Source: Streptosporangiaceae bacterium
GTDB lineage: Bacteria; Actinomycetota; Actinomycetes; Streptosporangiales; Streptosporangiaceae
Assembly: GCA_030039095.1 (NCBI GenBank)
Contig: JASHQP010000692.1
Location: 1 to 28,994, forward strand
DNA length: 28,994 bases
Reading direction: 5' to 3'
Shown here one piece after another: positions 15,546 to 25,941 of this stretch (its first letter is position 1; each line of letters begins with the position of its first letter). The notes under the pieces are model-generated. The model searched no databases, was not told the origin of the DNA, and saw only the letters and a list, made by a program, of their open reading frames with translations. Made by a program: the position numbers and the translations under genes.

Positions 15546-16815
15546 AGCATCCGGCCGGCCGGATGCTGGCGAAGCTGACCGCCAGCCGCGCCGGCCCGCG
15601 CAGGTTGAGGTTGGGCTTGTAGACCAGCCCCGCCGGCTCCAGTTCCGGCCCGGTGACCCGGGTCGCGAACGCCTGCACCGCGATCGTCGCCTCGAGCCTG
15701 GCCAGCGGCGCGCCGAGGCAGAAGTGCGGCCCGGCGGCGAAGGCCAGGTGCCCGGCTGCGTTGCGCCGGATGTCGAACCGGTCGGGGTCGGCGAACACCT
15801 CGGGGTCCCGGCCGGCCGCCGCGAGCAGGAGCAGCAGCATCGCGCCGTCCCGCACGCTGAGCCCACCGACGTGCATGCCGCCGCGCGCGACCCGGCTGGT
15901 GAACTGCACCGGTGCGTCGTAGCGCAGCGTCTCCTCGATCCCTTCGCCGGCCAGGCCGGGGTCGGCGCGCAGCGCCGCGAGCTGGCCCGGGTGCCGCAGC
16001 AGGGCCAGGATCGCGTTCGAGATCAGCGACACCGTGGTCTCGTGACCGGCCACGAGCAGCAGCACGCACGTGGCGATCAGTTCCGGCTCGGACAGGCGCT
16101 GCCCGTCGTCTTCGGCGCGGATCAGCTCGGACAGCAGGTCGTCGGCAGGGCGGGCCCTGCGGACGGCGATCAGCTCGCGGAAGTACTCGGCGAACTCCAG
16201 GCTGGCCTGCTGCGCTGCGGCGTCCAGGCCATCGTCGTTCCCGAGGAATCTCGGCTGCAGCGAGTGCGCCAGGCTGGCCGACCACCCGGCAAACCGGGCG
16301 TGATCGTCCGGCGGCACCCCGAGCAGCTCGGAGATGATCCGGACCGGCAGCGGGTAGGCCAGCTCGCCGACGACGTCGATCTGCTGTTCCCCGGCCGCCC
16401 TGCCCGCCCCGGCCGCCCCGGCCGCGGTCAGCAGCTCGTCGGACACCTCGCGGATCCGGGGCGCGAGCCCGGCGATGACGCGCGGCGCGAACGCCTTGGA
16501 GACCAGCCTGCGAAGCCGGGTGTGGTCCGGCGGGTCCAGCGAGAGAAACGACGGGGGCCGCCGCTGCCGCGGCTCCGGCGGCGCCAGCAGCGACCTGAAG
16601 CGCTCGCTGCTGGCCCGCGGGTCTCGCAGGATCGCCGAGCAGTCCTCGTGCCGGCCGACCACCACGAGCGCCCCGTCCACCTCGGGGAACGGTGACGCCT
16701 CGCGCAGCGCGGCCAGCACCGGATACGGATCGGGCAGCACCGCCGGGTCGGCGAGCGCGGACAGCCCCGGCCGGGTCCCGCTCGCGGCTCGACTGGCCCG
16801 TTCTGGTGCGTTCAT
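15544..16815 (-). CDS. Cytochrome P450
   Basis: Soluble bacterial class I P450 of 423 residues. The I-helix oxygen-binding motif is AGHETT (256-261), ExxR is ETLR (295-298), and the heme loop FAAGPHFCLG has Cys366 as thiolate ligand. FLSLDPPDHTRLRRLVSKAF is the conserved C-helix region. The ANRDP motif near 335 reads AAGRDPEVF, with Gly for the usual Asn. The ATG at 16815 has GAGGTGGA upstream; a longer frame back to 16944 adds 43 residues unlike the family and is rejected. It stands alone between an ABC importer and the suf operon with no ferredoxin or reductase beside it, although the Rieske ferredoxin of the suf operon is 5 kb away. The substrate is unknown. Confidence 0.95.
   Translation of the reverse strand: MNAPERASRAASGTRPGLSALADPAVLPDPYPVLAALREASPFPEVDGALVVVGRHEDCSAILRDPRASSERFRSLLAPPEPRQRRPPSFLSLDPPDHTRLRRLVSKAFAPRVIAGLAPRIREVSDELLTAAGAAGAGRAAGEQQIDVVGELAYPLPVRIISELLGVPPDDHARFAGWSASLAHSLQPRFLGNDDGLDAAAQQASLEFAEYFRELIAVRRARPADDLLSELIRAEDDGQRLSEPELIATCVLLLVAGHETTVSLISNAILALLRHPGQLAALRADPGLAGEGIEETLRYDAPVQFTSRVARGGMHVGGLSVRDGAMLLLLLAAAGRDPEVFADPDRFDIRRNAAGHLAFAAGPHFCLGAPLARLEATIAVQAFATRVTGPELEPAGLVYKPNLNLRGPARLAVSFASIRPAGC
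15546..15567. terminator. Perfect 22-bp palindrome at the convergent gene ends, possible bidirectional terminator
   Basis: Positions 15546-15567 read the same on both strands (centre CCGGCCGGCCGG). The palindrome overlaps the last codons of the P450 and lies 13 bases after the stop of the DppF-type gene. It lacks a spacer loop and T-tracts, so as an RNA hairpin it would need to open a tetraloop; it could still stop transcription from both sides. Confidence 0.4.
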
Positions 16816-17008
16816 GGCCTTTTCCACCTCAGAATGTGGAACTATCACCACTCGAGGCGCACGGCAAGTCCGTGCTGGTGGTGTCATCTTGTGCCACCCG
16901 GGCACGCTGTACCTCGCGAGCCTCGTCTGCCTCCAGCGGAACAAGAATCACCGACGAAACCGGCGATCCGGTTTGCGGCGGCGGAAGCATTTACGGCACA
17001 CTGATGTT
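16816..17008. promoter_or_regulatory. Divergent promoter region between the P450 and sufR
   Basis: These 193 bases should hold the suf operon promoter and the P450 promoter. Visible symmetry: TTCCAC/GTGGAA at 16822-16841 covering the P450 ribosome site; a two-step repeat at 16846-16883 with outer arms CACCAC/GTGGTG and inner arms GCACGG/CCGTGC; and a short CACA/TGTG dyad just before and over the sufR start. Any of these could be the SufR operator, but no known SufR site could be matched with certainty. Confidence 0.45.
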
Positions 17009-17842
17009 GTGAAAAACGTGGGACTGGATGAAGCCGTGCACGGCACCGCTGGTGGTGCCGTGCACGCCGCTGCCTCCCGTGCCGCGGCGGGCCAGATTCC
17101 GTCGGCCCATCCGGGCGCCGAGCGCGCCGAGCAGGGCACACGCGCCAGGATCGCACGGCTGATCCTGGAGAACGGGCCGCTCACGGCCGCCGGGCTGAGC
17201 GGCAGGCTCGGCCTGACCCCGGCCGCGGTCCGCCGTCACCTGGACAACCTGCTGGCCGAGGGCATGATCGAGGCCAGGGAGGCGCGCTGCTACGGCAGCA
17301 GGGGCCGGGGCCGCCCGGCCAGGCTGTTCGCGATCACCGACGCGGGCCGCAGCGCGTTCGAGCACGCCTACGACGACCTCGCGGCCAGCGCGCTGCGGTT
17401 CGTCGCCGAGACGCTGGGCGACGAGGCGGTCGCCGAATTTGCCCGCAGGAAGATCTCCGACACCGAGCGCCGGTACCGGCCGGTGGTCGACGCCGCCCCC
17501 CCGGGCAGGCGGGTGCAGGCGCTGGCCGAGGCGCTGTCGGCGGACGGCTACGCGGCCGCCGCGAGCGTCGCGCCGGTCTCGGGGGAGACCGCCGGGGAGC
17601 AGCTTTGCCAGCACCACTGCCCGGTCGCGCACGTGGCCGCCGAGTTTCCGCAGCTCTGCGAGGCGGAGACGGAGGCATTCGGCCGCCTGCTCGGCACCCC
17701 GGTGCAGCGCCTGGCCACGATTTCCCGCGGCGACGGGATCTGCACCACCCACGTGACAGCGCCGTCGCTGGCTCGCAGCCGTAACACACCGGACAGCGGT
17801 GACACAACAACAACCACAACAATCGGAGGCGTCTCCGCATGA
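17009..17842 (+). CDS. sufR: Iron-sulfur cluster-sensing transcriptional repressor SufR
   Basis: DNA-binding repressor of the suf operon, 277 residues. A winged helix-turn-helix spans about residues 43-115 ([56 protein letters not shown]). The C-terminal half has four cysteines, Cys200, Cys204, Cys217 and Cys245, in a CX3C-X12-C-X27-C arrangement like the cluster-binding cysteines of SufR. The GTG at 17009 gives VKNVG; from memory, actinobacterial SufR proteins often begin MKNV. No good ribosome site precedes it. Residues 9-20 are encoded by a perfect 13-bp inverted repeat, and the C-terminus is a Thr-rich tail ([10 protein letters not shown]). The ATG of sufB overlaps the stop (ATGA). When its cluster is lost the repressor should release the operon. 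Confidence 0.93.
   Translation: MKNVGLDEAVHGTAGGAVHAAASRAAAGQIPSAHPGAERAEQGTRARIARLILENGPLTAAGLSGRLGLTPAAVRRHLDNLLAEGMIEAREARCYGSRGRGRPARLFAITDAGRSAFEHAYDDLAASALRFVAETLGDEAVAEFARRKISDTERRYRPVVDAAPPGRRVQALAEALSADGYAAAASVAPVSGETAGEQLCQHHCPVAHVAAEFPQLCEAETEAFGRLLGTPVQRLATISRGDGICTTHVTAPSLARSRNTPDSGDTTTTTTIGGVSA
17035..17066 (+). repeat. Inverted repeat with perfect 13-bp arms inside the 5' end of sufR
   Basis: Arms 17035-17047 (CGTGCACGGCACC) and 17054-17066 flank a six-base loop GCTGGT. The stem begins 26 bases after the GTG start. It could act as an operator for autoregulation or as an mRNA hairpin near the start that limits SufR translation. Confidence 0.65.
17800..17838 (+). promoter_or_regulatory. 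ACA-rich stretch and ribosome site at the sufR-sufB junction
   Basis: About 20 bases of ACA/ACC triplets (encoding the Thr run of SufR) lead into GGAGGC, spaced 9-10 bases from the sufB ATG. GGAG-GCGT-CTCC could form a small stem over the Shine-Dalgarno. An unstructured CA-rich tract before a ribosome site is a plausible translation enhancer for the abundant scaffold protein. Confidence 0.4.
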
Positions 17843-20409
17843 CGACCATCGCACGTCCCGAGCTCGAGGGGCTGGAGCGGTACAAGTTCGGATGGGCCGA
17901 CTCGGACGAGGCTGGCGCGTCCGCGCGCCGGGGACTGAACGAGGATGTCGTCCGCGACATATCGGCCAAGAAGGGCGAGCCGGAGTGGATGCTCGACCTG
18001 CGGCTGAAGGGACTCCAGCTGTTCGGCCGCAAGCCGCTGCCGACCTGGGGCTCGGACCTGTCCGGCATCGACTTCGACAAGATCAAGTACTTCGTCCGGT
18101 CGACCGAGAAGCAGGCGGCAAGCTGGGATGAGCTGCCCGCCGACATCAAGAACACCTACGACAGGCTCGGCATCCCCGAGGCCGAGAAGCAGCGCCTGAT
18201 CGCCGGCGTGGCCGCGCAGTATGAATGCCTTGTCTCGACGACAAAGGTATGGACCGCGAATCGCGGCCTGATCATGATCAAGGAGGCGGAACCGGGCGAC
18301 CTGGTTTTCGCCTACGACGAGGACGCCGAGAAGTTCGTCACGGTCCCGGTCCGGACGGCAGCCGAGACCGGTACTCGTCAGACCTACAAGGTGGAGGCCG
18401 GCAACCGGAGCATCTACGCCACCGACAATCACCCCGTGCTCGCGCTCAGGAATACGAGGAAGCCGGGTGGGCAGCAGGGACGGTGGGTCAGGCAGTGGCT
18501 GACCGTCGGCGAACTGCATGAGGGAGATCTCATCGCGGTGCCACGATCACTGCCGCAGTTCGGTGAGTCGTACCGGCTGCCTCCGCTTCCGGTCCAGGAC
18601 CATCACCTGGAGAAGCGGTGCCGGGTTCCGGAGCAGTCCAACGCGGACCTGATGTGGCTGCTCGGCCTGTTCCTGGGTGACGGGAACCTGCAGGACTCCG
18701 GCAAGACTCATCGCATTCAGTTCGCGATTCCTGAGGCGGATGTAGAGGTTCGTGCCGAAGTCGCGCGGGTGGTCGCTGAGCAGTTCGGCCTCGAGGTGCA
18801 CTCGGCGGACAAGTATCGCGTAGTCATCAACTCGAAGGCGCTTACCGGCTGGTTCTGGCGGATTGGTCTCCACGGAACGAGCCACAGCAAGCGGGTACCG
18901 GACTGGGTCTTCGCGCTTCCGGAAGAGGAGCGCCTAGCATTCCTGGGTGGCTGGGTCGACGCCGATGGCTACGTCAGGCCGGACGCCGCTGGCTCAGTGC
19001 TGCTCACCTGCGTGAGCGCGCCACTGATCGAGCAGGCGCAAGACCTCGCCGAACTGTGCGGACTGATCGCGTCTGGCCCGTGGGGGTTCACACAGCCACA
19101 CCGGCACGCTCCCGACCGGACGGGCGGCGCGTTCCGGCTCGGAATCACCGGCGCTTCCGAGCGGCTCGGGTGCCGGAACCCGAAGCGGCTTGCCCGGATG
19201 AACGGCCGGAAGTACCACCATTCCTTCGCGAGCGCACACGGCACCAGCTTCAAGAAGCATGTCAATGACTGGCTGGGCTTCGTCCCGGTGGTTTCTGTCC
19301 AGGAGTCCACGGTCGAGCCGGTATACGACATCGAGGTGGACGGGCCGCACAACTTCATCGCCGAAGGGCTCGTGGTCCACAACAGCGAGGTGGTCTACCA
19401 CAAGATAAGGGATGACCTCGAAGAAAAGGGCGTCATCTTCCTGGACACCGACACCGGGCTCAAGGAGCACCCGGAGTTGTTCCGTGAGTACTTCGCCTCG
19501 GTGATCCCGGTCGGCGACAACAAGTTCGCGTCGCTGAACACCGCGGTCTGGAGCGGCGGATCGTTCATCTACGTGCCGAAGGGCGTGCACGTGGAGATCC
19601 CGCTGCAGGCCTACTTCCGGATCAACACCGAGAACATGGGCCAGTTCGAGCGGACGCTGATCATCGTCGACGAGGACGCGTACGTGCACTACGTCGAGGG
19701 CTGCACCGCGCCGATCTACTCCTCCGACTCGCTGCACTCGGCGGTCGTGGAGATCATCGTGAAGAAGGGCGCCCGCTGCCGCTACACCACGATCCAGAAC
19801 TGGTCGGGCAACGTGTACAACCTGGTCACCAAGCGCGCCGTCGCCCAGGAGGGCGCGACGATGGAGTGGATCGACGGGAACATCGGCTCCAAGGTCACGA
19901 TGAAGTACCCGGCGGTCTACCTGATGGGTGAGCACGCCAGGGGCGAGACGCTGTCGGTCGCGTTCGCCGGCACCGGGCAGCACCAGGACGCCGGCGCCAA
20001 GATGGTGCACTGCGCGCCGAACACCTCGTCCCAGATCGTGTCCAAGTCCGTGGCCAGGGCGGGCGGCCGCACCTCGTACCGGGGCCTGGTCCAGGTCGCC
20101 GAGGGCGCCGCGCACTCCAAGGCCACGGTGAAGTGCGACGCGCTGCTGGTCGACACCGTCAGCCGCTCCGACACCTATCCCTACGTCGACGTCCGCGAGG
20201 ACGACGTGGAGATGGGCCACGAGGCCACGGTCTCGAAGATCTCCGAGGACCAGCTGTTCTACCTGATGAGCCGCGGCGTGACCGAGGACGAGGCCATGGC
20301 CACGATCGTCCGCGGCTTCGTGGAGCCGATCGCGCGCGAGCTGCCGATGGAATACGCGCTCGAGCTGAACCGGCTGATCGAGCTGCAGATGGAAGGGGCG
20401 GTCGGCTGA
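17839..20409 (+). CDS. sufB: Fe-S cluster scaffold SufB, with in-frame intein
   Basis: Scaffold subunit of the SufBCD complex on which Fe-S clusters are built. The precursor is 856 residues; removing the intein (residues 130-515) leaves 470, a normal SufB length. The N-extein ends GVAAQYE and the C-extein resumes SEVVYHKI with Ser at +1. SufB hallmarks follow: [86 protein letters not shown], and the C-terminal [13 protein letters not shown]. The VEG/CTAPIY site, where I recall the Mycobacterium tuberculosis SufB intein being inserted, is uninterrupted here. The start overlaps the sufR stop (ATGA), and sufD begins at the sufB stop (TGATG). Functional SufB depends on protein splicing. Confidence 0.96.
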   Translation: MTTIARPELEGLERYKFGWADSDEAGASARRGLNEDVVRDISAKKGEPEWMLDLRLKGLQLFGRKPLPTWGSDLSGIDFDKIKYFVRSTEKQAASWDELPADIKNTYDRLGIPEAEKQRLIAGVAAQYECLVSTTKVWTANRGLIMIKEAEPGDLVFAYDEDAEKFVTVPVRTAAETGTRQTYKVEAGNRSIYATDNHPVLALRNTRKPGGQQGRWVRQWLTVGELHEGDLIAVPRSLPQFGESYRLPPLPVQDHHLEKRCRVPEQSNADLMWLLGLFLGDGNLQDSGKTHRIQFAIPEADVEVRAEVARVVAEQFGLEVHSADKYRVVINSKALTGWFWRIGLHGTSHSKRVPDWVFALPEEERLAFLGGWVDADGYVRPDAAGSVLLTCVSAPLIEQAQDLAELCGLIASGPWGFTQPHRHAPDRTGGAFRLGITGASERLGCRNPKRLARMNGRKYHHSFASAHGTSFKKHVNDWLGFVPVVSVQESTVEPVYDIEVDGPHNFIAEGLVVHNSEVVYHKIRDDLEEKGVIFLDTDTGLKEHPELFREYFASVIPVGDNKFASLNTAVWSGGSFIYVPKGVHVEIPLQAYFRINTENMGQFERTLIIVDEDAYVHYVEGCTAPIYSSDSLHSAVVEIIVKKGARCRYTTIQNWSGNVYNLVTKRAVAQEGATMEWIDGNIGSKVTMKYPAVYLMGEHARGETLSVAFAGTGQHQDAGAKMVHCAPNTSSQIVSKSVARAGGRTSYRGLVQVAEGAAHSKATVKCDALLVDTVSRSDTYPYVDVREDDVEMGHEATVSKISEDQLFYLMSRGVTEDEAMATIVRGFVEPIARELPMEYALELNRLIELQMEGAVG
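18226..19383 (+). mobile_element. SufB intein with LAGLIDADG homing endonuclease domain
   Basis: The 386-residue intein begins at Cys ([10 protein letters not shown], block A) and ends HN (GLVVHN, block G). Block B is [11 protein letters not shown] with the TxxH histidine at intein residue 69. Block F is [16 protein letters not shown]. The endonuclease domain shows both dodecapeptide motifs, LLGLFLGDG (145-153) and [10 protein letters not shown] (239-248), each with its acidic residue. All splicing residues are present: Cys1, block B His, penultimate His385, Asn386 and +1 Ser. The base composition is visibly less GC-biased at third positions (many T and A endings) than the flanking exteins, consistent with horizontal arrival. 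Excised protein may act as a site-specific endonuclease on intein-less sufB alleles. Confidence 0.95.
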
Positions 20410-21569
20410 TGTCGGCGCTGCAGGGGGCTGTCGAATCCGGCGCCCCCGTATCCAGGCTGCACGAGCGGCAGTCGTTCGATGTGGCGGACTTCGGTGTGCC
20501 GTCGGGGCGCGAGGAGGAGTGGCGGTTTACGCCGCTGCGCCGGCTGCGCGGGCTGCATACAGACGAAACCCTTTCACCCGGAAAGGTGAGCATGTCAGTC
20601 GATGCCGCCCCGGGTGTCGCCGTTGACAGGCCCGAACACGGCGACCCCCGACTCGGCACCGCCTTTGTCCCTGGTGATCGGGTTAGCGCGCGGGCGTTTG
20701 CGTCATTCGCTGAGGCGACGGTCCTCGAGGTCGCCGACGAGCCGGAACGGGACGGTCCTTCGTGGGTCACGGTCCGAGGCGAGGACGCGTCTGGTGCGGC
20801 GTTTGGGCACCTGGTGGTCAATGTGGCGCCCAATGCGCGGGCGACGGTGGTGCTGGAGTACACGGGGTCGGCTACTTATGCGGACAACGTCGAGTTCATC
20901 GTTGGTGACGGTGCGGCGCTTACGGTGGTGTCGCTGCAGGACTGGAGCGACGATGCTGTGCACTTGTCGTACCATCACGCGGCACTTGGGAAGGATGCCT
21001 CGCTCGTGCATACGGCGGTGACGCTGGGCGGCTCGGTGGTTCGGGTGGCGCCGTCGGTTCGGTATGCGGGGCCTGGCGGAGACGCGGAACTGCGCGGGCT
21101 CTACTTCGCCGACGCGAGGCAGCACCTGGAGCACCGGCTGTTCGTCGACCACGACGAGCGCAACTGCCGCGGCCGGGTCAGCTACAAGGGCGCGCTGCAG
21201 GGCGAGGACGCGCACGCGGTGTGGATCGGCGACGTGATCATCCGGGCCGAGGCCACCGGCACCGACACGTACGAGTACAACAGGAACCTGGTGCTGACCG
21301 ACGGCACCCGGGTGGACTCGGTGCCGAACCTGGAGATTCTCACCGGCGAGGTGGTCGGCGCCGGCCACGCCAGCGCCAGCGGGCGCCTCGAGGATCACCA
21401 CCTGTTCTACCTGATGGCACGGGGGATCCCGTTCGAGGAAGCGCGGCGCCTGGTGATCAAGGGATTCTTCGGCCAGCTCATCGCCCAGATCGAGGTGCCC
21501 GAGATCCGGGACCGGGTGACGGCCGCGATCGAGGCCGAGCTCGCCGGGCCCGCGGAGAGCGCCGCATGA
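20409..21569 (+). CDS. sufD: Fe-S cluster assembly protein SufD
   Basis: Partner of SufB and SufC in the scaffold complex, 386 residues. The N-terminal region has SGREEEWRFTPLRRLRG. The beta-helix core leads to LYFADARQHLEHRLFVDHDE, SYKGALQGEDAHAVWIGDV, TYEYNRNLVLTDGTRVDSVP, NLEILTGEVVGAGHASASGR and LFYLMARGIPFEEARRLVIK, all hallmarks of the SufD/SufB C-terminal domain. The conserved His in AGHASASG is expected for SufD. ATG 20409 shares its A with the TGA of sufB. Between roughly 20540 and 21080 the codons shift to many T-, A- or unusual G-endings, then return abruptly to C/G-ending use near 21090; this mosaic is described under findings. Confidence 0.95.
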   Translation: MSALQGAVESGAPVSRLHERQSFDVADFGVPSGREEEWRFTPLRRLRGLHTDETLSPGKVSMSVDAAPGVAVDRPEHGDPRLGTAFVPGDRVSARAFASFAEATVLEVADEPERDGPSWVTVRGEDASGAAFGHLVVNVAPNARATVVLEYTGSATYADNVEFIVGDGAALTVVSLQDWSDDAVHLSYHHAALGKDASLVHTAVTLGGSVVRVAPSVRYAGPGGDAELRGLYFADARQHLEHRLFVDHDERNCRGRVSYKGALQGEDAHAVWIGDVIIRAEATGTDTYEYNRNLVLTDGTRVDSVPNLEILTGEVVGAGHASASGRLEDHHLFYLMARGIPFEEARRLVIKGFFGQLIAQIEVPEIRDRVTAAIEAELAGPAESAA

Positions 21570-21897
21570 CCGGGCCGGCCACCTATGTGCGCGCCTGCGC
21601 GCTGGCCGACGTGCCCGGCGAGGGGGCGATCGGCGTCGAGGTGCAGGGCACGCCGGTCGCGATCGTCCGGGCCGAGGGGGAGATCTTCGCGCTGCACGAC
21701 GTGTGCTCGCACGAGGAGGTCCCGCTCTCCGAGGGCGAGGTCTACGACCACACCGTGGAGTGCTGGCTGCACGGATCCTGCTTTGACGTGCGTACCGGGA
21801 AGCCCACCGGCCCGCCGGCCACCAGGCCGGTGCCGGTCTACCCGGTGAAGACCGAAGGCGACGACGTGTACGTCTCGCTGCCTGATCAGGAGAGATG

Positions 21898-21898
<1 letters not shown>
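21566..21898 (+). CDS. Non-heme iron Rieske-type ferredoxin
   Basis: Small soluble 2Fe-2S protein of 110 residues. The Rieske cluster ligands are visible as CSH in DVCSHEEVPLSEGEV and CWLH in VECWLHGSCFDVRTG, giving the CxH...CxxH pattern; YPVKTEGDDVYVSL ends the fold. It resembles ferredoxin components of ring-hydroxylating dioxygenases and NirD-type proteins but stands alone here. It is coupled by ATGA to sufD upstream and overlaps sufC downstream, so it is made with the SUF machinery. Its electron-transfer partner is unknown; a role in cluster assembly redox steps is a guess from location, and a similar gene is familiar in many actinobacterial suf operons. Confidence 0.93.
21888..21892 (+). 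promoter_or_regulatory. Ribosome binding site that decides the sufC start
   Basis: AGGAG lies only two bases before the first ATG (21895) but five bases before the adjacent second ATG (21898), favouring the second. Confidence 0.45.
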
Positions 21899-24495
<2,597 letters not shown>

Positions 24496-24499
<4 letters not shown>

Positions 24500-24837
24500 C
24501 CACCGATGCGGCCAGCACCCCAGCCTCCGCTCCGGACACCGAGGACGTGCTCGAGGCGCTGCGCGACGTCGTCGACCCCGAGCTCGGCGTGAACGTCGTC
24601 GACCTCGGCCTCGTCTACGGCGTGAACGTGGCCGAGGACCGGATCGCGACCATCGACATGACGCTGACCAGCGCCGCGTGCCCGCTCACCGACGTGATCG
24701 AGGACCAGGCGCGATCGGCGCTCGACGGGCTGGTCGCCGACTTCCGGATCAACTGGGTCTGGATGCCGCCGTGGGGCCCCGACAAGATCACCGAGGACGG
24801 CCGCGAGCAGCTCCGCGCGCTCGGCTTCAACGTCTGA
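24496..24837 (+). CDS. sufT: SufT-like DUF59/MIP18 family iron-sulfur maturation protein
   Basis: Small cytoplasmic protein of 113 residues in the MIP18/PaaD-like family, needed for efficient maturation of Fe-S proteins in bacteria with SUF systems. A 15-residue Ser/Ala/Thr-rich N-terminus precedes VLEALRDVVDPELGVNVVDL, where DPE is the family signature. LTSAACPLTDVI holds the conserved Cys, and WVWMPPWGPDKITEDGREQL closes the domain. The ATG overlaps the sufU stop, with AGGGAG eight bases ahead. It is the last gene of the suf operon, followed closely by a hairpin. Confidence 0.93.
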
Positions 24838-24841
24838 TGAT

Positions 24842-24859
24842 CCCGGCGGCCTCGCCGGG
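24842..24859. terminator. Terminator hairpin between suf and the convergent opp-type operon
   Basis: CCCGGCG-GCCT-CGCCGGG forms a perfect 7-bp GC stem with a four-base loop. It begins four bases after the sufT stop (24835-24837) and ends two bases before the stop of the opposing ATPase gene. No T-run is visible, so termination strength is uncertain; it could serve both directions. Confidence 0.5.
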
Positions 24860-24861
24860 CG

Positions 24862-25941
24862 TCAGCGTTCTGCCGCGGCGGGCTCGCCACGCACCTTTGC
24901 CTCCGCCGGCGGGGCGGAGCCGTCGGACAGCGGGAAGTGGCACGCCACCAGGTGCCCGTCGCCGCCGAGCGGGCGGAGTTCGGGCTCCTGCGCTGCACAG
25001 CGTTCCTGCGCCCGGGGACAGCGGGTGCGGAACCGGCAGCCGCTCGGCGGGTTGAGTGGCGAGGGCAGCTCCCCGCTGATCACGCTGCGGGCCCCGCGCC
25101 TTCCGGCCCCCGGTGCCGGGTCCGGGATCGACGCCAGCAGCGCCAGCGTGTAGGGATGCAGCGGCTGGCGGTAGATGTCCCGCACCGGGCCGATCTCGCA
25201 CAGCTTCCCCAGGTGCATCACCGCGACCCGGTCGCTGACTTGCTTGACCAGCGCCAGGTCGTGCGCGATGAACAGGTATGAGAGGCCCAGCTCGCTGCGC
25301 AGCTTCTCGAACAGATTGAGCACCTGCGCTTGCACCAGGACGTCCAGCGACGAGACCGGTTCGTCGCAGAGAATCAGCTTGGGCTCGAGCACCAGCGCTC
25401 TGGCGATCGCCACCCGCTGGGCCTGCCCGCCGGAGAGCTCACGCGGGTGGCGTCGCCCGTAGCCCACGGGGTCGATGCCCACCCGGTCGAGGAGGGAGTT
25501 CACCCGCTCACGCCGGTCACGGCGGGAGCCAAGTCCGTAGGCGATCAGCGGCTCCTCGACGATCCGGGAGATCGTCCATTTCGGGTCGAGAGAGGTGAAC
25601 GGATCCTGGAAGACCATCTGCATGTTCCGGCGGGCCGGCTTCATGGCCCGGCGCGACAGGCCCGCGAGATTGCTGCCCTGGAAGATCACCGAACCGTGCT
25701 TCGGCGGCGGGAACTGGATGACCGACCGGGCCAGCGTCGACTTTCCCGATCCGGTCTCGCCCACGACGCCGAGCGTCTCGCCGGCGCGCAGCTCGAACGA
25801 CACGTCCGAGACGGCCTGTAGCACTCCGCCCTTCGCCCCGCCGTAGTCACGAAGGACGAACTCCTGGACCAGGTTGCGAACCTCGAGGAGAACGTCGCCG
25901 ACGGGTGTCGCCGCAGTATCGGCCTCGGCCGGGGAGCTCAC
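24862..25941 (-). CDS. Peptide ABC importer ATP-binding protein (DppF/OppF type), second system
   Basis: ATPase of 359 residues closing the right-hand importer operon. Walker A is GETGSGKST (61-69), signature LSGGQAQRV, Walker B LILCDEPVSSLD and switch His FIAHDLALV. The C-terminal extension carries CRFRTRCPRAQERC, the Cys motif of this family. The GTG at 25941 overlaps the TGA of the OppD-type gene (GTGA). The longer open frame back to 26103 adds an Ala/Arg-rich stretch that reads the upstream gene out of frame and is rejected. Walker A has GET where the paralogue at 14478 has GES, and overall the two ATPases differ enough that this is not a recent duplication. Confidence 0.94.
   Translation of the reverse strand: MSSPAEADTAATPVGDVLLEVRNLVQEFVLRDYGGAKGGVLQAVSDVSFELRAGETLGVVGETGSGKSTLARSVIQFPPPKHGSVIFQGSNLAGLSRRAMKPARRNMQMVFQDPFTSLDPKWTISRIVEEPLIAYGLGSRRDRRERVNSLLDRVGIDPVGYGRRHPRELSGGQAQRVAIARALVLEPKLILCDEPVSSLDVLVQAQVLNLFEKLRSELGLSYLFIAHDLALVKQVSDRVAVMHLGKLCEIGPVRDIYRQPLHPYTLALLASIPDPAPGAGRRGARSVISGELPSPLNPPSGCRFRTRCPRAQERCAAQEPELRPLGGDGHLVACHFPLSDGSAPPAEAKVRGEPAAAER

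Noticed and set aside
15544..16944. P450 starting at 16944 with 43 extra residues
   Set aside because: The extension is Arg-rich and unlike P450 N-termini, while the ATG at 16815 has a good ribosome site.
18994..20220. Long open frame (408 codons) antisense to sufB
   Set aside because: It mirrors the high-GC third-position pattern of sufB, has Val/Asp/Arg-rich composition without domain features, and crosses the intein junction.
17839..20409. SufB fused to another enzyme, or a frameshifted sufB
   Set aside because: The extra 386 residues have every intein block and exact splice-junction residues, and the exteins join into a normal SufB.
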